Positions 1-6,715 are shown, counted from the first letter of the stretch. The stretch is 6,899 nt of DNA from Pseudomonadota bacterium (GCA_015223015.1 JADFWK010000046.1:1-6899), one strand, 5' to 3'. Made by a program: numbers and translations. Notes: a model not told the origin generated them from the sequence alone.

Positions 1-3
1 GCC

Positions 4-78
4 CTAAGCCTTAGAATCATAGGCTCCATCTATATAAACCATTTTGAAACTCCCACTCATCTGAACTATGTGGGGCAT
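4..78 (-). pseudogene. Possible remnant of a DDE transposase (C-terminal scrap)
   Basis: Read on the minus strand, this stretch gives about 24 codons in one frame ending in a TAG stop (plus-strand positions 4-6). The peptide includes the string VYIDGAYDSKA. The D-G-A-Y-D-S core resembles the region around the second catalytic aspartate of IS4/IS5-type DDE transposases, which is what I base the call on. The frame is closed by a stop just upstream and by the TAG downstream, so if it is transposase it is a decayed fragment and not a working gene. A match this short could be chance. The window edge prevents seeing whether more of the element lies to the left. Confidence 0.3.
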
Positions 79-121
79 AATCTAAAAAAAAGATACCCAT
101 ACCCTGGACTTTGACGTTAGC

Positions 122-133
122 CTAAAATTTTAG
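122..133. promoter_or_regulatory. 12-bp perfect palindrome upstream of the helicase gene
   Basis: CTAAAATTTTAG is a perfect inverted repeat lying 75 bases upstream of the helicase start codon. A TTGACG hexamer just before it (111-116) looks like a -35 box, but no matching -10 box sits at normal spacing. A decamer, TACCCATACC, occurs twice nearby (94-103 and 167-176). An operator role is only a guess from position and symmetry; AT-rich palindromes of this size also arise by chance. Confidence 0.2.
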
Positions 134-208
134 CTCGGTGATCTTACAATAAAGGCAAAAATATGGTACCCATACCAAATAAACACCACTGAATCAGGGG
201 CCAAATAG

Positions 209-3106
209 ATGAAGATATCAACCTTTATTGAACACATAAAAAAATCAGCGGACCTTGGCCCACCGATTGTTTTCCATCATTATCTGCCCCACCAGGATCC
301 CCAATACGATGATAGTCGCATCGTTTCTCAACCTATTCTGGATATCCTAAAAGGATTTAATCTGAGAGCACTTTATACTCATCAGACTCAGGCCATCAGG
401 CACATCAAAGAGGGGAAAGATGTATTGGTATCTACACCTACTGCAAGTGGAAAGAGCCTGATCTATAATTTACCGGTCACTGAAAACATCCTTAGGCAAC
501 CAACGACCAGAGCCCTTTACTTATTCCCCCTTAAGGCCCTTGAGCAAGATCAATTGAGGAACCTATCGGAATTTATTACTGAATTACCTTCCACCGATAT
601 CTCGGCAACCATATACGATGGCGATACATCCCCAAAGGACAGGGAGAGAATCAAAAGGAAAATTCCAAATATTATTTTGACCAATCCGGACATGCTCCAT
701 AGGGGTATTCTTGCCTATCATGAAAAATGGGCCGAACTGTTCTCTAACCTGGCTTTTGTTATTATTGACGAAGTGCACACATATCGGGGGATTTTCGGAT
801 CACATCTTGCTCAGATATTGAGAAGGCTCAAAAGGGTCTGTTCTCTGTATCACACAACACCTCAATTCATTCTTTCCTCTGCCACTGTTCAAAATCCCCA
901 TGATCTTGGTAGAAACTTGATTGGCAAAGAGGTAGAAGTGATTTCGCAAAGTGGTGCTCCTAAATCTGGCCAGCACTTTTTGTTTCTCAATCCCCAGTCC
1001 AGCACCAATTTTCTGGCCACTCAATTGTTTATCCAGTGCCTTGATTCCGGGTTAAGAACCATTGCATTTACTCAATCCAGAAAGGTTACCGAACTCATTC
1101 ATATGTGGGTCAGACAGCTGTCCCCAAGCTTAAAGGATAAAGTGAGTTCATACAGGGCTGGCTTTCTCCCTGAGGAACGCCGCTCTATTGAAAAGAAGTT
1201 GGCCCGGGGAAAACTGCTTGGGGTTATATGTACGAGCGCCCTAGAAATGGGTATCGATATTGGTCACCTGGACGTATGCATATTGGTGGGATACCCAGGA
1301 ACCATCATTAATACCTGGCAGAGAGGTGGCAGAGTGGGACGCTCTGGACGTGACTCGCTCATAGCCCTCATCGCCAACCAAGATGCGCTTGATCAGTATT
1401 TTATGCAACATCCGGCAAATCTGTTTGCCCAATCCTTTGAGGCTGCTGTGATCGACCCAGACAATTCCCACATCGTAAGGGCCCACCTACCCTGTGCGGC
1501 AGCTGAAACTCCTCTTACCTTAGATGATGCTCAAATCTGGCCTGATGATCTCACCACACATCTGGATTTCCTGGAATCCTCTGGGAAGCTCAGTCGGACA
1601 ACTGAAGGCAGGAAACGGTGGTTTTCAACCATAAAAAGGCCACATCTGAAGGTGGATATCCGCTCAGTTGGAGAGACGTACACCATATTTGATTCCCGAA
1701 CCGGAGAGGCAATAGGTACAGTTGGTGGAATACGGGCCTTCAAGGAGTGTCATCCTGGTGCGATATATCTCCATAGGGCCAGCCCCTACCAGGTTGAACG
1801 CCTCGTCATCGACAAAAAGGATATTGTCGCTCGACCTACAGACCTGAGGTATTTTACGTACACACGGTCAGAAAAGGAGACTGAGATCATCAAGGTTACC
1901 AAGAGTCAACCTAAGGGACAGTTTGTGGTAAAGCTTGGCCAGCTTAAGGTGACTGAAACAATAACTGGCTATGAAAAAAGGAGAGTTCCTGGTCAGGAAC
2001 TGATCGGAACCTTCCCTCTTGATCTTCCACCCCAGACATTTGAGACCGTGGGGCTGTGGGTAGAGATTGAGGATGTGATTAAAGACATGGTGAAAGATGA
2101 AGATCTTCACTTTATGGGGGGTATACACGCCATAGAACATGCAGCCATTAGCCTTTTCCCCCTGTTTGCATTGTGCGATAGAAATGACATCGGAGGGATA
2201 TCCTACACGTTTCATCCCCAGGTGGAAAAGGCGGCTGTATTTATCTATGATGGGTATCCAGGAGGGGTGGGACTCGCCCAGAGGGGTTTTGAGATAATCC
2301 TCGAGCTGTTAGGCAAGACCTTGGATCTGGTCCGAACCTGCCCCTGCGAACAAGGGTGCCCCGCGTGCATCTATTCTCCCCGATGTGGTTCTGGCAATAA
2401 GCCCTTAGACAAAGAGGCTGCTCGGCTGATTTTGGAGGCCCTAACCGGCGTGATACCTTTGGCAGATATCTCTCCTGATGAAGTACAACCTCACAGCATC
2501 TCCCCATCCAGAGAGGAGGCATTTGAGGGAGTAGATCAAAAAAGGATTCTCTATTTTGATTTAGAGACGCAGAAGTCAGCCGAACAAGTAGGTGGTTGGC
2601 AGAACATGCACCTGATGATGGTATCTGTGGCTGTTGTGTTTGACAGTTTGGAGGATCGCTTTTATATTTATGAAGAAGACCAGACCGATCGGTTGTTTGA
2701 ACATTTTTTCAAGGCGGATCTGGTGGTTGGTTTTAATTTGAAGAAATTTGACTATGCCGTACTCTCACCCTATACCCACAAGAACCTACGGAAAATACCA
2801 ACCTTTGATATACTTGAGGATATTTACAATAGGCTTGGGTTCAGGTTAAGCCTCGACCACCTGGTGAGGGAAACCCTCAATAGAGGGAAATCGGCGGACG
2901 GCCTGCAGGCCCTTGAATGGTTCAAGGCTGGGGAAATGGAGAAACTGACGGAATACTGCAAACAGGACGTAATACTTACAAGAGATCTTTTCCTTGAGGG
3001 AATAGAAAAGGGCTACATCGTATACAGAAATAAAAGGCAAAACGAAAGGGTGCGACTCCTCGTCGACTGGAATGTTAATAAAATAGTTGAGGGATTGAGG
3101 AATTAA
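209..3106 (+). CDS. MrfA/YprA-like DEAD/DEAH helicase fused to an MrfB/YprB-like RNase H-fold exonuclease
   Basis: This 965-residue protein has two parts. Residues about 50-420 form a superfamily 2 helicase core: Walker A STPTASGKS (75-83), DEVH box (187-190), SSAT motif III (223-226) and arginine-finger motif QRGGRVGRSGR (371-381). Residues about 620-735 match the C-terminal DUF1998/zinc-binding domain of MrfA-type helicases, with a cysteine cluster (C711, C713, C717, C720, C726) that probably binds zinc. After a linker (about 745-775), residues 778-935 form an RNase H-like 3'-5' exonuclease domain with D784 and E786 (DLET), D848 (in NLKKFD) and Y916/D920 (YCKQD), the full DEDDy set. In Bacillus subtilis the matching proteins MrfA (YprA) and MrfB (YprB) are separate and act in nucleotide-excision-independent repair of mitomycin C damage. 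A cytoplasmic DNA-repair role is inferred from that. The ATG is preceded by AGGGG (196-200) with 8-base spacing. The gene stands alone on its strand, and no terminator is evident before the palindrome that follows. Confidence 0.9.
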   Translation: MKISTFIEHIKKSADLGPPIVFHHYLPHQDPQYDDSRIVSQPILDILKGFNLRALYTHQTQAIRHIKEGKDVLVSTPTASGKSLIYNLPVTENILRQPTTRALYLFPLKALEQDQLRNLSEFITELPSTDISATIYDGDTSPKDRERIKRKIPNIILTNPDMLHRGILAYHEKWAELFSNLAFVIIDEVHTYRGIFGSHLAQILRRLKRVCSLYHTTPQFILSSATVQNPHDLGRNLIGKEVEVISQSGAPKSGQHFLFLNPQSSTNFLATQLFIQCLDSGLRTIAFTQSRKVTELIHMWVRQLSPSLKDKVSSYRAGFLPEERRSIEKKLARGKLLGVICTSALEMGIDIGHLDVCILVGYPGTIINTWQRGGRVGRSGRDSLIALIANQDALDQYFMQHPANLFAQSFEAAVIDPDNSHIVRAHLPCAAAETPLTLDDAQIWPDDLTTHLDFLESSGKLSRTTEGRKRWFSTIKRPHLKVDIRSVGETYTIFDSRTGEAIGTVGGIRAFKECHPGAIYLHRASPYQVERLVIDKKDIVARPTDLRYFTYTRSEKETEIIKVTKSQPKGQFVVKLGQLKVTETITGYEKRRVPGQELIGTFPLDLPPQTFETVGLWVEIEDVIKDMVKDEDLHFMGGIHAIEHAAISLFPLFALCDRNDIGGISYTFHPQVEKAAVFIYDGYPGGVGLAQRGFEIILELLGKTLDLVRTCPCEQGCPACIYSPRCGSGNKPLDKEAARLILEALTGVIPLADISPDEVQPHSISPSREEAFEGVDQKRILYFDLETQKSAEQVGGWQNMHLMMVSVAVVFDSLEDRFYIYEEDQTDRLFEHFFKADLVVGFNLKKFDYAVLSPYTHKNLRKIPTFDILEDIYNRLGFRLSLDHLVRETLNRGKSADGLQALEWFKAGEMEKLTEYCKQDVILTRDLFLEGIEKGYIVYRNKRQNERVRLLVDWNVNKIVEGLRN

Positions 3107-3128
3107 AGAATGGTGGATTGAGGGTTGC

Positions 3129-3336
3129 GGGTTACCAGGGTGTTGCCGAAATCCCTTTTCTCTTGGTCTAAAACGTTTCTTGACAAATCTAAGGCTCCCT
3201 CCAGGCGATGTCAAAACTCGCCTTTAGGGCTCAAGCAGTTGACATCGCTTATCTTCCGGTTCGCCAAGATTTGTTGGCAAAAAACGTTTTAATGACCGGT
3301 CAAAGGGATTCCCGTTTGGGCAACAGCTGGTTACGA
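3129..3336. repeat. Large imperfect inverted repeat (about 208 bp), MITE- or REP-like
   Basis: The two halves are imperfect reverse complements centred near 3229. The innermost arm GCGATGTCAA (3205-3214) pairs with TTGACATCGC (3239-3248). Further out, 3170-3190 (AAAACGTTTCTTGACAAATC and the next base) pairs with 3267-3290. At the ends, GTTACCAGG...TGTTGCC (from about 3131) pairs with GGGCAACAGCTGGTTAC (3318-3334), and ATCCCTTT (3151-3158) with AAAGGGAT (3302-3309). Such nested complementarity over 200 bases is not expected by chance. It suggests a non-coding mobile repeat (MITE-like) or a structured RNA. No transposase is present. Whether other copies exist in the genome cannot be seen here. 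Confidence 0.75.
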
Positions 3337-3458
3337 GTTGACCACTCAGCCACTTTCGCGACCTTTTTGGACGCAGCCCGCCCTGGGCGACGGCTTCATA
3401 GAGCCCTCAGGTTCACGAAAGCCAGGTCTGGGCCAGGGATAAACGCAGATTTAAAAGA

Positions 3459-3487
3459 TTTCAAACATAAAGAGCTAATAGGATAAT
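3459..3487 (+). promoter_or_regulatory. Candidate sigma-70 promoter for tatA
   Basis: GATAAT (3482-3487) is a good -10 match, and TTTCAA (3459-3464) is a weak -35 match at 17-base spacing. Transcription would start near 3494 and read through the GC-rich hairpin before reaching tatA. The -35 matches only about half of the consensus, so this is tentative. Confidence 0.35.
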
Positions 3488-3500
3488 TATGTGCGGATAG

Positions 3501-3537
3501 CCGCCCGCCTCGCCTTGCGGACTCGCATGGCGGGCAG
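3501..3537. repeat. GC-rich hairpin in the tatA leader (REP-like)
   Basis: GCCCGCC (3503-3509) pairs perfectly with GGCGGGC (3529-3535), and inside it TGCG (3516-3519) pairs with CGCA (3524-3527) around a four-base loop. No run of T follows on either strand, so it is not a standard intrinsic terminator. It lies about 20 bases before the tatA ribosome binding site and resembles the short palindromic repeats scattered between genes in many genomes. Confidence 0.6.
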
Positions 3538-3570
3538 GTCGGCGCCCTAAATTAAAAGGAGGGTAATCTT

Positions 3571-3867
3571 ATGTTCGGTCTCGGAGCACCAGAATTGATA
3601 ATCATCGGTATAATTGTCTTGTTCATCTTTGGAGCCAAGAGACTGCCAGAGATTGGTAAGGGTCTCGGAAGTGCTATAAGGGAATTCAGAAAGGTGAAAC
3701 AGGATATAAGCCGGAATGGCGAAAAGGAAGCAGTGGGGGAAAAAAAGGAAGAGAAAAAGTCCCTTGAAAATAAATTGGCCAAAAAGGCAGTTGAAAAGGT
3801 TCCGGTCCTAAAAAAGGGCCTGGAGATTAAGAAAAAGGCAGAGAAGATAAAAAAGATTCTTAAATAG
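3571..3867 (+). CDS. tatA: Sec-independent protein translocase subunit TatA
   Basis: The 98-residue protein is a small inner-membrane component of the twin-arginine translocation system, which exports folded proteins. TatA oligomers help form the transport path once TatC has bound a substrate. A short N-terminal transmembrane helix (about 6-20) carries the polar residue E8. The FG hinge (F20-G21) and an amphipathic helix (about 22-42, with P26 and the segment [11 protein letters not shown]) follow, the standard TatA/E layout. The tail (about 43-98) is unusually rich in lysine and glutamate. The start is firm: AGGAGGG (3557-3563) lies 7 bases before the ATG. No tatB or tatC is next to it, so TatC must be encoded elsewhere. 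The 3' end overlaps the end of the convergent suhB-type gene by 8 bases. TatA rather than TatB is favoured by the length and the FG/E8 pattern. Confidence 0.93.
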   Translation: MFGLGAPELIIIGIIVLFIFGAKRLPEIGKGLGSAIREFRKVKQDISRNGEKEAVGEKKEEKKSLENKLAKKAVEKVPVLKKGLEIKKKAEKIKKILK

Positions 3868-4645
3868 ACGCTCTGTTGAGAATATTCACCATCTCCTCAT
3901 GGATTCTTCCATTTGACGACACGATAACCGGAGATTCAAGGTGATAGTCCTTCCCCCTCCTGTCTGTTACAACTCCACCTGCCTCTTCTACCATTAACCA
4001 TCCGGCTGCGGTATCCCAGGGATTCAACTTGATTTCCCAGAACCCGTCAAACCGACCTGCGGCGAGATAGGCGAGGTCCAGCGCTGCTGAGCCTGCCCTG
4101 CGGATACCTCGTGCTTTGAGAATCATTGCATTAAAGTGATTTAGGTTGTTAACACTGGATTCTCGCACGTCATACGGGAAACCGGTAGCTAGAAGGCTTT
4201 TTGCTAACGTAAGCGTATTGGAAACCACAATTTTTCTCCCATTCAAAAAAGCCCCCTGCCCTTTTTCTGCTACGAACATCTCTTCGAGCATTGGGTTGTA
4301 AATAATGCCCAGGATTATGTTATTGAGCTTTTGTAGTGCAACGGAAACGCAGAAGACTGGATAACTATGGGCGTAGTTGGTGGTTCCATCGAGGGGGTCT
4401 ATGATCCACCTGAAGTCTGAACCCTTGCATGTATGCGTAAATTCCTCAGCGAGGATGTCATGCTCAGGAAACAGGTGGTCTATTTTGGTTGTGATCATTT
4501 CTTCAGAGATCTTGTCTGCCTCGGTTACCAGATTAATCTCACCTTTGTAATCTATTTTATGTGGTGAAGTTAGCCTTGCTCTCAGGAATTCTCCTGCTTC
4601 TCTTACTATTTCTACTGCAACCGCTTTGAACTCATTCATCCTCAC
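3860..4645 (-). CDS. suhB: Inositol monophosphatase family protein (SuhB-like)
   Basis: This 261-residue cytoplasmic phosphatase belongs to the metal-dependent, lithium-sensitive family that hydrolyses myo-inositol 1-phosphate and related sugar phosphates. The metal-binding signature is complete: E67/E68 in [17 protein letters not shown] (80-91, with D83, D86 and T88) and the second signature [17 protein letters not shown] (208-224, with W210-D211). TEAD (41-44) matches the conserved N-terminal site. Length is normal for the family. The start is GTG at 4645, with GGAG 5 bases upstream; an ATG two codons further in (4639) is an equally plausible start. The gene lies 73 bases after the omptin gene on the same strand, with no clear terminator between, and may be read from the same transcript. 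The exact substrate (inositol phosphate, fructose bisphosphate or PAP) cannot be told from sequence. In E. coli, SuhB also acts in rRNA antitermination; that role is not assured here. Confidence 0.92.
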   Translation of the reverse strand: MRMNEFKAVAVEIVREAGEFLRARLTSPHKIDYKGEINLVTEADKISEEMITTKIDHLFPEHDILAEEFTHTCKGSDFRWIIDPLDGTTNYAHSYPVFCVSVALQKLNNIILGIIYNPMLEEMFVAEKGQGAFLNGRKIVVSNTLTLAKSLLATGFPYDVRESSVNNLNHFNAMILKARGIRRAGSAALDLAYLAAGRFDGFWEIKLNPWDTAAGWLMVEEAGGVVTDRRGKDYHLESPVIVSSNGRIHEEMVNILNRASI

Positions 4646-4718
4646 AAAATCTCCACTCCATAAGAGGGCGTTTGTTCGCTAACCGTTTTCCAGCGCAGTA
4701 AGATTGGAGCTCCGCCAC

Positions 4719-5672
4719 TCAAAATTCATACAAAACCCTAACCATGCCCGACAAAAGAGAAGAGCTTATCCTATCATCTACATCATAGGTGGTTCCAGCA
4801 GAGGATCCTGCATAGAATCTCTGATGTTGCGTTCCGGTGGTGTCAATGTCGACATATTCAGCACCTACACTAAGAATCCACTGAGGGAAAAAATTCCAGT
4901 CCAAGCCCACATTGATCAGGTATGCTTCACCCTCACACTCTCCCTCACTCAACTTATAGCGCAAAATATGATCATCTCTATCTCTCACCTCTGTCCAGTT
5001 AGAATAGCCAAAGTTCCAAACAAAGCGAAATTGATGCTTGTTGCCAATCAGACCTTCACCGGTGACCCCTATATATGGAATCTTGTAAGTAACCTCATAC
5101 TCTAAAACCTTGCCTTCCCCGTATACTGGAGTGGTCCAATAAATCCCTCTGTATCCATATATATCGTACTTGAACTGGTGGTATCTAAAACCTAGCATGG
5201 GTCCGAGAGTCCAGCTCTGATCACACCGGAAATAATATGCATATTCAATATCAAAGATGGTACCCCTCAGCCTGGCATCTGATTCTGTATACAGATCTCT
5301 CCCCTCATGGGGTGCCTCTCCAAATGCAGCATCGTTTTCAATCCAATCAGAATCTTTCATTATGCCTGCGTCCTGATCTACAAGCCCAAGCAAACTCATC
5401 CTCAAACGTCCCCCGGTTTGCGTACCGCCTGTGTCATGTCTGGTTCCTGCTATTATATGTATCCCGGCCATGAAATTATCCAGAGGAAACTCCAGTTCAC
5501 TTTCACCATGGCCTCCAGATGCCCATGGACTATCAAAGCTGATATGGTATGTAGAATGACCATTGATGTATCGGACCTCAGGCCCCACGGTAATAAAAAA
5601 CTGTGATGAAAGGCATGAAGCCGGAATAAGTAAGAAAAAGAGCGTTGCGAGAATTACGACGAGATTTCTCAC
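4719..5672 (-). CDS. Omptin-family outer membrane protease
   Basis: The 317-residue protein has an N-terminal signal peptide (about 1-23, hydrophobic core VVILATLFFLLIP) and ends in phenylalanine (VRVLYEF), the usual C-terminal signal of an outer-membrane beta-barrel. The middle aligns with OmpT: GIMKDSDW (103-110) matches GNMVDQDW, placing D107 and D109 at OmpT D83 and D85. DRDDH (231-235) matches DNDEH, placing D233 and H235 at OmpT D210 and H212. KIPYIGVTGEG (197-207) matches the OmpT segment KMPYIGLTGSY. All four catalytic residues are therefore present, which supports an active surface protease cleaving peptides or proteins outside the cell. OmpT itself prefers dibasic sites and needs LPS; whether that holds here is unknown. 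The start is GTG at 5672 with AGGGG six bases upstream (5679-5683). The gene lies between the thermonuclease-like gene and suhB on the same strand. Cys20 does not sit in a good lipobox, so a lipoprotein is unlikely. Confidence 0.85.
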   Translation of the reverse strand: MRNLVVILATLFFLLIPASCLSSQFFITVGPEVRYINGHSTYHISFDSPWASGGHGESELEFPLDNFMAGIHIIAGTRHDTGGTQTGGRLRMSLLGLVDQDAGIMKDSDWIENDAAFGEAPHEGRDLYTESDARLRGTIFDIEYAYYFRCDQSWTLGPMLGFRYHQFKYDIYGYRGIYWTTPVYGEGKVLEYEVTYKIPYIGVTGEGLIGNKHQFRFVWNFGYSNWTEVRDRDDHILRYKLSEGECEGEAYLINVGLDWNFFPQWILSVGAEYVDIDTTGTQHQRFYAGSSAGTTYDVDDRISSSLLSGMVRVLYEF

Positions 5673-5756
5673 GAATAACCCCTGGGGGATTGAGTGGGTT
5701 TTAGTAATGAGCTCTAAGGATAGTATCTGAGGATAGGGTTAGTGATTACGCCACGC

Positions 5757-6278
5757 CTATTTCATTATGCGCGCCTTGCGCCACTCGCTAGGGCTTATAT
5801 ACCTGTCTCCCAAGGACCACATTCCCCGTCCTGCTGCCTTGGCTTCTTTTTCGCCCTCCACATAGGGAGCAATATTCAGCCCAGCCGGGGGTTCTCCAGC
5901 AGGTACCTCTGCAAGACCTTTGAGGATCATGGCGATATTGATATTGTTATTGTCTACAAACACTACACCAATAAGATCATTATAGGGGTACGGGGCAATG
6001 CCATAGCCTTTGATCTCAACCGTCTTGTTTAGGATTAGCCTTTCTAAGTAACGTCTGGCCGCTTCTGCATAGGGCTGGGCAGGCTCCTGGTTCTGTGAGC
6101 TGAGCTCAGGTGCATCAATGCCCGCTAAGAGAACATAGATGACAATATCATGTCCTGCAGCCATGATGGTGTCGCCGTCATAAACCTTAATTACCTTGAA
6201 CTGGCCAGCCAGTCCATGGGCCGAGAATGCCAAAAGAAAAATAATGACAAGGGAAATCTTGATGAGTGTTTTTTTCAT
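5757..6278 (-). CDS. Secreted thermonuclease (SNase)-family protein lacking the catalytic arginines
   Basis: The 173-residue protein starts with a signal peptide (about 1-24, MKKTLIKISLVIIFLLAF then AHGLA), so it is exported. The SNase fold is clear: VYDGDT (32-37), LLAGIDAPE (50-58) and LIGVVFVDNNNINIAMILKGLAEV (102-125), ending in a GRGMWSLGD segment (149-157). Metal-site residues D36, D55 and E58 (staphylococcal nuclease D21, D40, E43) are kept. The residue at the R35 position is leucine (L50), and the R87 position falls on aspartate (D101, in PYND). Both arginines are essential in staphylococcal nuclease, so nuclease activity is doubtful and a binding role is possible. I start it at the ATG at 6278. 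A TTG three codons upstream (6287) would leave only one base after the GAGG, which is too close. It is the first of three leftward genes, 84 bases before the omptin gene. Confidence 0.85.
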   Translation of the reverse strand: MKKTLIKISLVIIFLLAFSAHGLAGQFKVIKVYDGDTIMAAGHDIVIYVLLAGIDAPELSSQNQEPAQPYAEAARRYLERLILNKTVEIKGYGIAPYPYNDLIGVVFVDNNNINIAMILKGLAEVPAGEPPAGLNIAPYVEGEKEAKAAGRGMWSLGDRYISPSEWRKARIMK

Positions 6279-6284
6279 GTGAAA

Positions 6285-6295
6285 CAAACCTCTCT
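6285..6295 (-). promoter_or_regulatory. Ribosome binding site that decides the thermonuclease-like start
   Basis: On the minus strand AGAGAGG ends 10 bases before the ATG at 6278. The alternative in-frame TTG (6285-6287) would begin one base after this sequence, which is too close for initiation. The ATG start is therefore preferred, although its spacing is at the long end. Confidence 0.5.
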
Positions 6296-6332
6296 AGAAT
6301 AACGACCTTGCAATCTCTCTTGCTAGAAAGAA

Positions 6333-6467
6333 TCACGGGATCGGGAACAATGTCTCAAGAGCCATGGAGAGTTCTCTGACAATTCTCGCTTCTCTCACGA
6401 GGCTCTGCACAGGTCTCTCTTCTGTATACATAGGCCTATACGTTTGTTGAATGAGAAAATCAAGCAT
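6333..6467 (-). CDS. Doubtful small ORF, 44 residues, no known family
   Basis: From an ATG at 6467 this frame encodes a 44-residue peptide beginning MLDFLIQQTYRP and ending LETLFPIP. It has a plausible mix of hydrophobic and charged residues, and the part VREARIVRELSMALETL could form an amphipathic helix. The same frame extends upstream to an ATG at 6560 (75 residues), but that extension lies inside the palindrome and is probably not coding. No good ribosome binding site precedes either start. It resembles no family I recognise and could be a decayed gene end or chance. Confidence 0.2.
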   Translation of the reverse strand: MLDFLIQQTYRPMYTEERPVQSLVREARIVRELSMALETLFPIP

Positions 6468-6598
6468 TTTATTCGTCTTCGCCAGAATACCCTTCAGCTT
6501 GTCGGAGCGCAGCGTAGATCCCGACAAATCGGGGCTACACGGATGATCCGCCTTCGCCAAAAGCTCCGTCCCGACTGAAGATGGCGAGGCGAATAAAC
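6468..6598. repeat. Second imperfect inverted repeat (about 130 bp)
   Basis: The halves are imperfect reverse complements centred near 6532. TTTATTCG (6468-6475) pairs with CGAATAAA (6591-6598), CGCC (6479-6482) with GGCG (6583-6586), CTTCAG (6492-6497) with CTGAAG (6575-6580), and CGGAGC (6503-6508) with GCTCCG (6562-6567). The core CCCGA (6520-6524) pairs with TCGGG (6529-6533) and is extended by GTAG (6514-6517) and CTAC (6535-6538). An unpaired insert on the right arm accounts for the unequal lengths. It looks like a folded non-coding repeat, not a protein gene, and shares no obvious sequence with the palindrome near 3230. Confidence 0.6.
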
Positions 6599-6680
6599 AA
6601 ACCTAATACCAAAAGACAAAAGGGGGCAGAGGTGGGGGAAAACAAAAGACTCACAAGCACGAGAGTCAACGCATCCAGGC

Positions 6681-6715
6681 ACAAAAGAAGGGTTTGAGAA
6701 ATCTCTCAAACCCTT
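6681..6715 (-). terminator. Intrinsic terminator of the tRNA gene
   Basis: A perfect 12-base-pair stem, AAGGGTTTGAGA (6688-6699) with TCTCAAACCCTT (6704-6715), has a four-base loop. On the minus strand it is followed by a T-rich stretch (CTTTTGT). It begins 9 bases beyond the 3' end of the tRNA, as expected for a single-gene tRNA transcript. Confidence 0.85.

Larger units (their letters stand above)
3107..3570. other. Gene-poor intergenic region rich in palindromes
   Basis: About 460 bases separate the helicase from tatA. An open frame starting at 3208 exists, but it begins inside the large palindrome, lacks a convincing ribosome binding site and resembles no family I know, so I do not call it a gene. 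The region holds the large imperfect palindrome, a further GC-rich stretch with short inverted repeats around 3373-3396, a candidate tatA promoter, and a GC-rich hairpin just before the tatA ribosome binding site. Confidence 0.6.

Noticed and set aside
1868..2215. 115-residue minus-strand ORF inside the helicase gene
   Set aside because: It is antisense to a well-supported domain region and lacks any domain of its own.
3208..3486. 92-residue plus-strand ORF between helicase and tatA
   Set aside because: It starts inside the large palindrome, has no good ribosome binding site, and its protein resembles no family. The open frame is most likely a by-product of GC-rich repeats.
4704..5105. 133-residue plus-strand ORF opposite the omptin gene
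   Set aside because: It lies antisense within a gene with clear catalytic motifs and a signal peptide, and its own protein has no recognisable feature.
5610..5672. Lipoprotein signal in the omptin (Cys20)
   Set aside because: The residues before Cys20 are I-P-A-S, with proline where leucine is usual. The rest of the protein is a beta-barrel, so ordinary signal peptidase cleavage is more likely.
5742..6032. 96-residue plus-strand ORF opposite the thermonuclease-like gene
   Set aside because: It is antisense to a clear SNase-fold coding region.
6494..6709. 71-residue minus-strand ORF near the tRNA
   Set aside because: It runs across the tRNA terminator stem and the second palindrome and has no family likeness.
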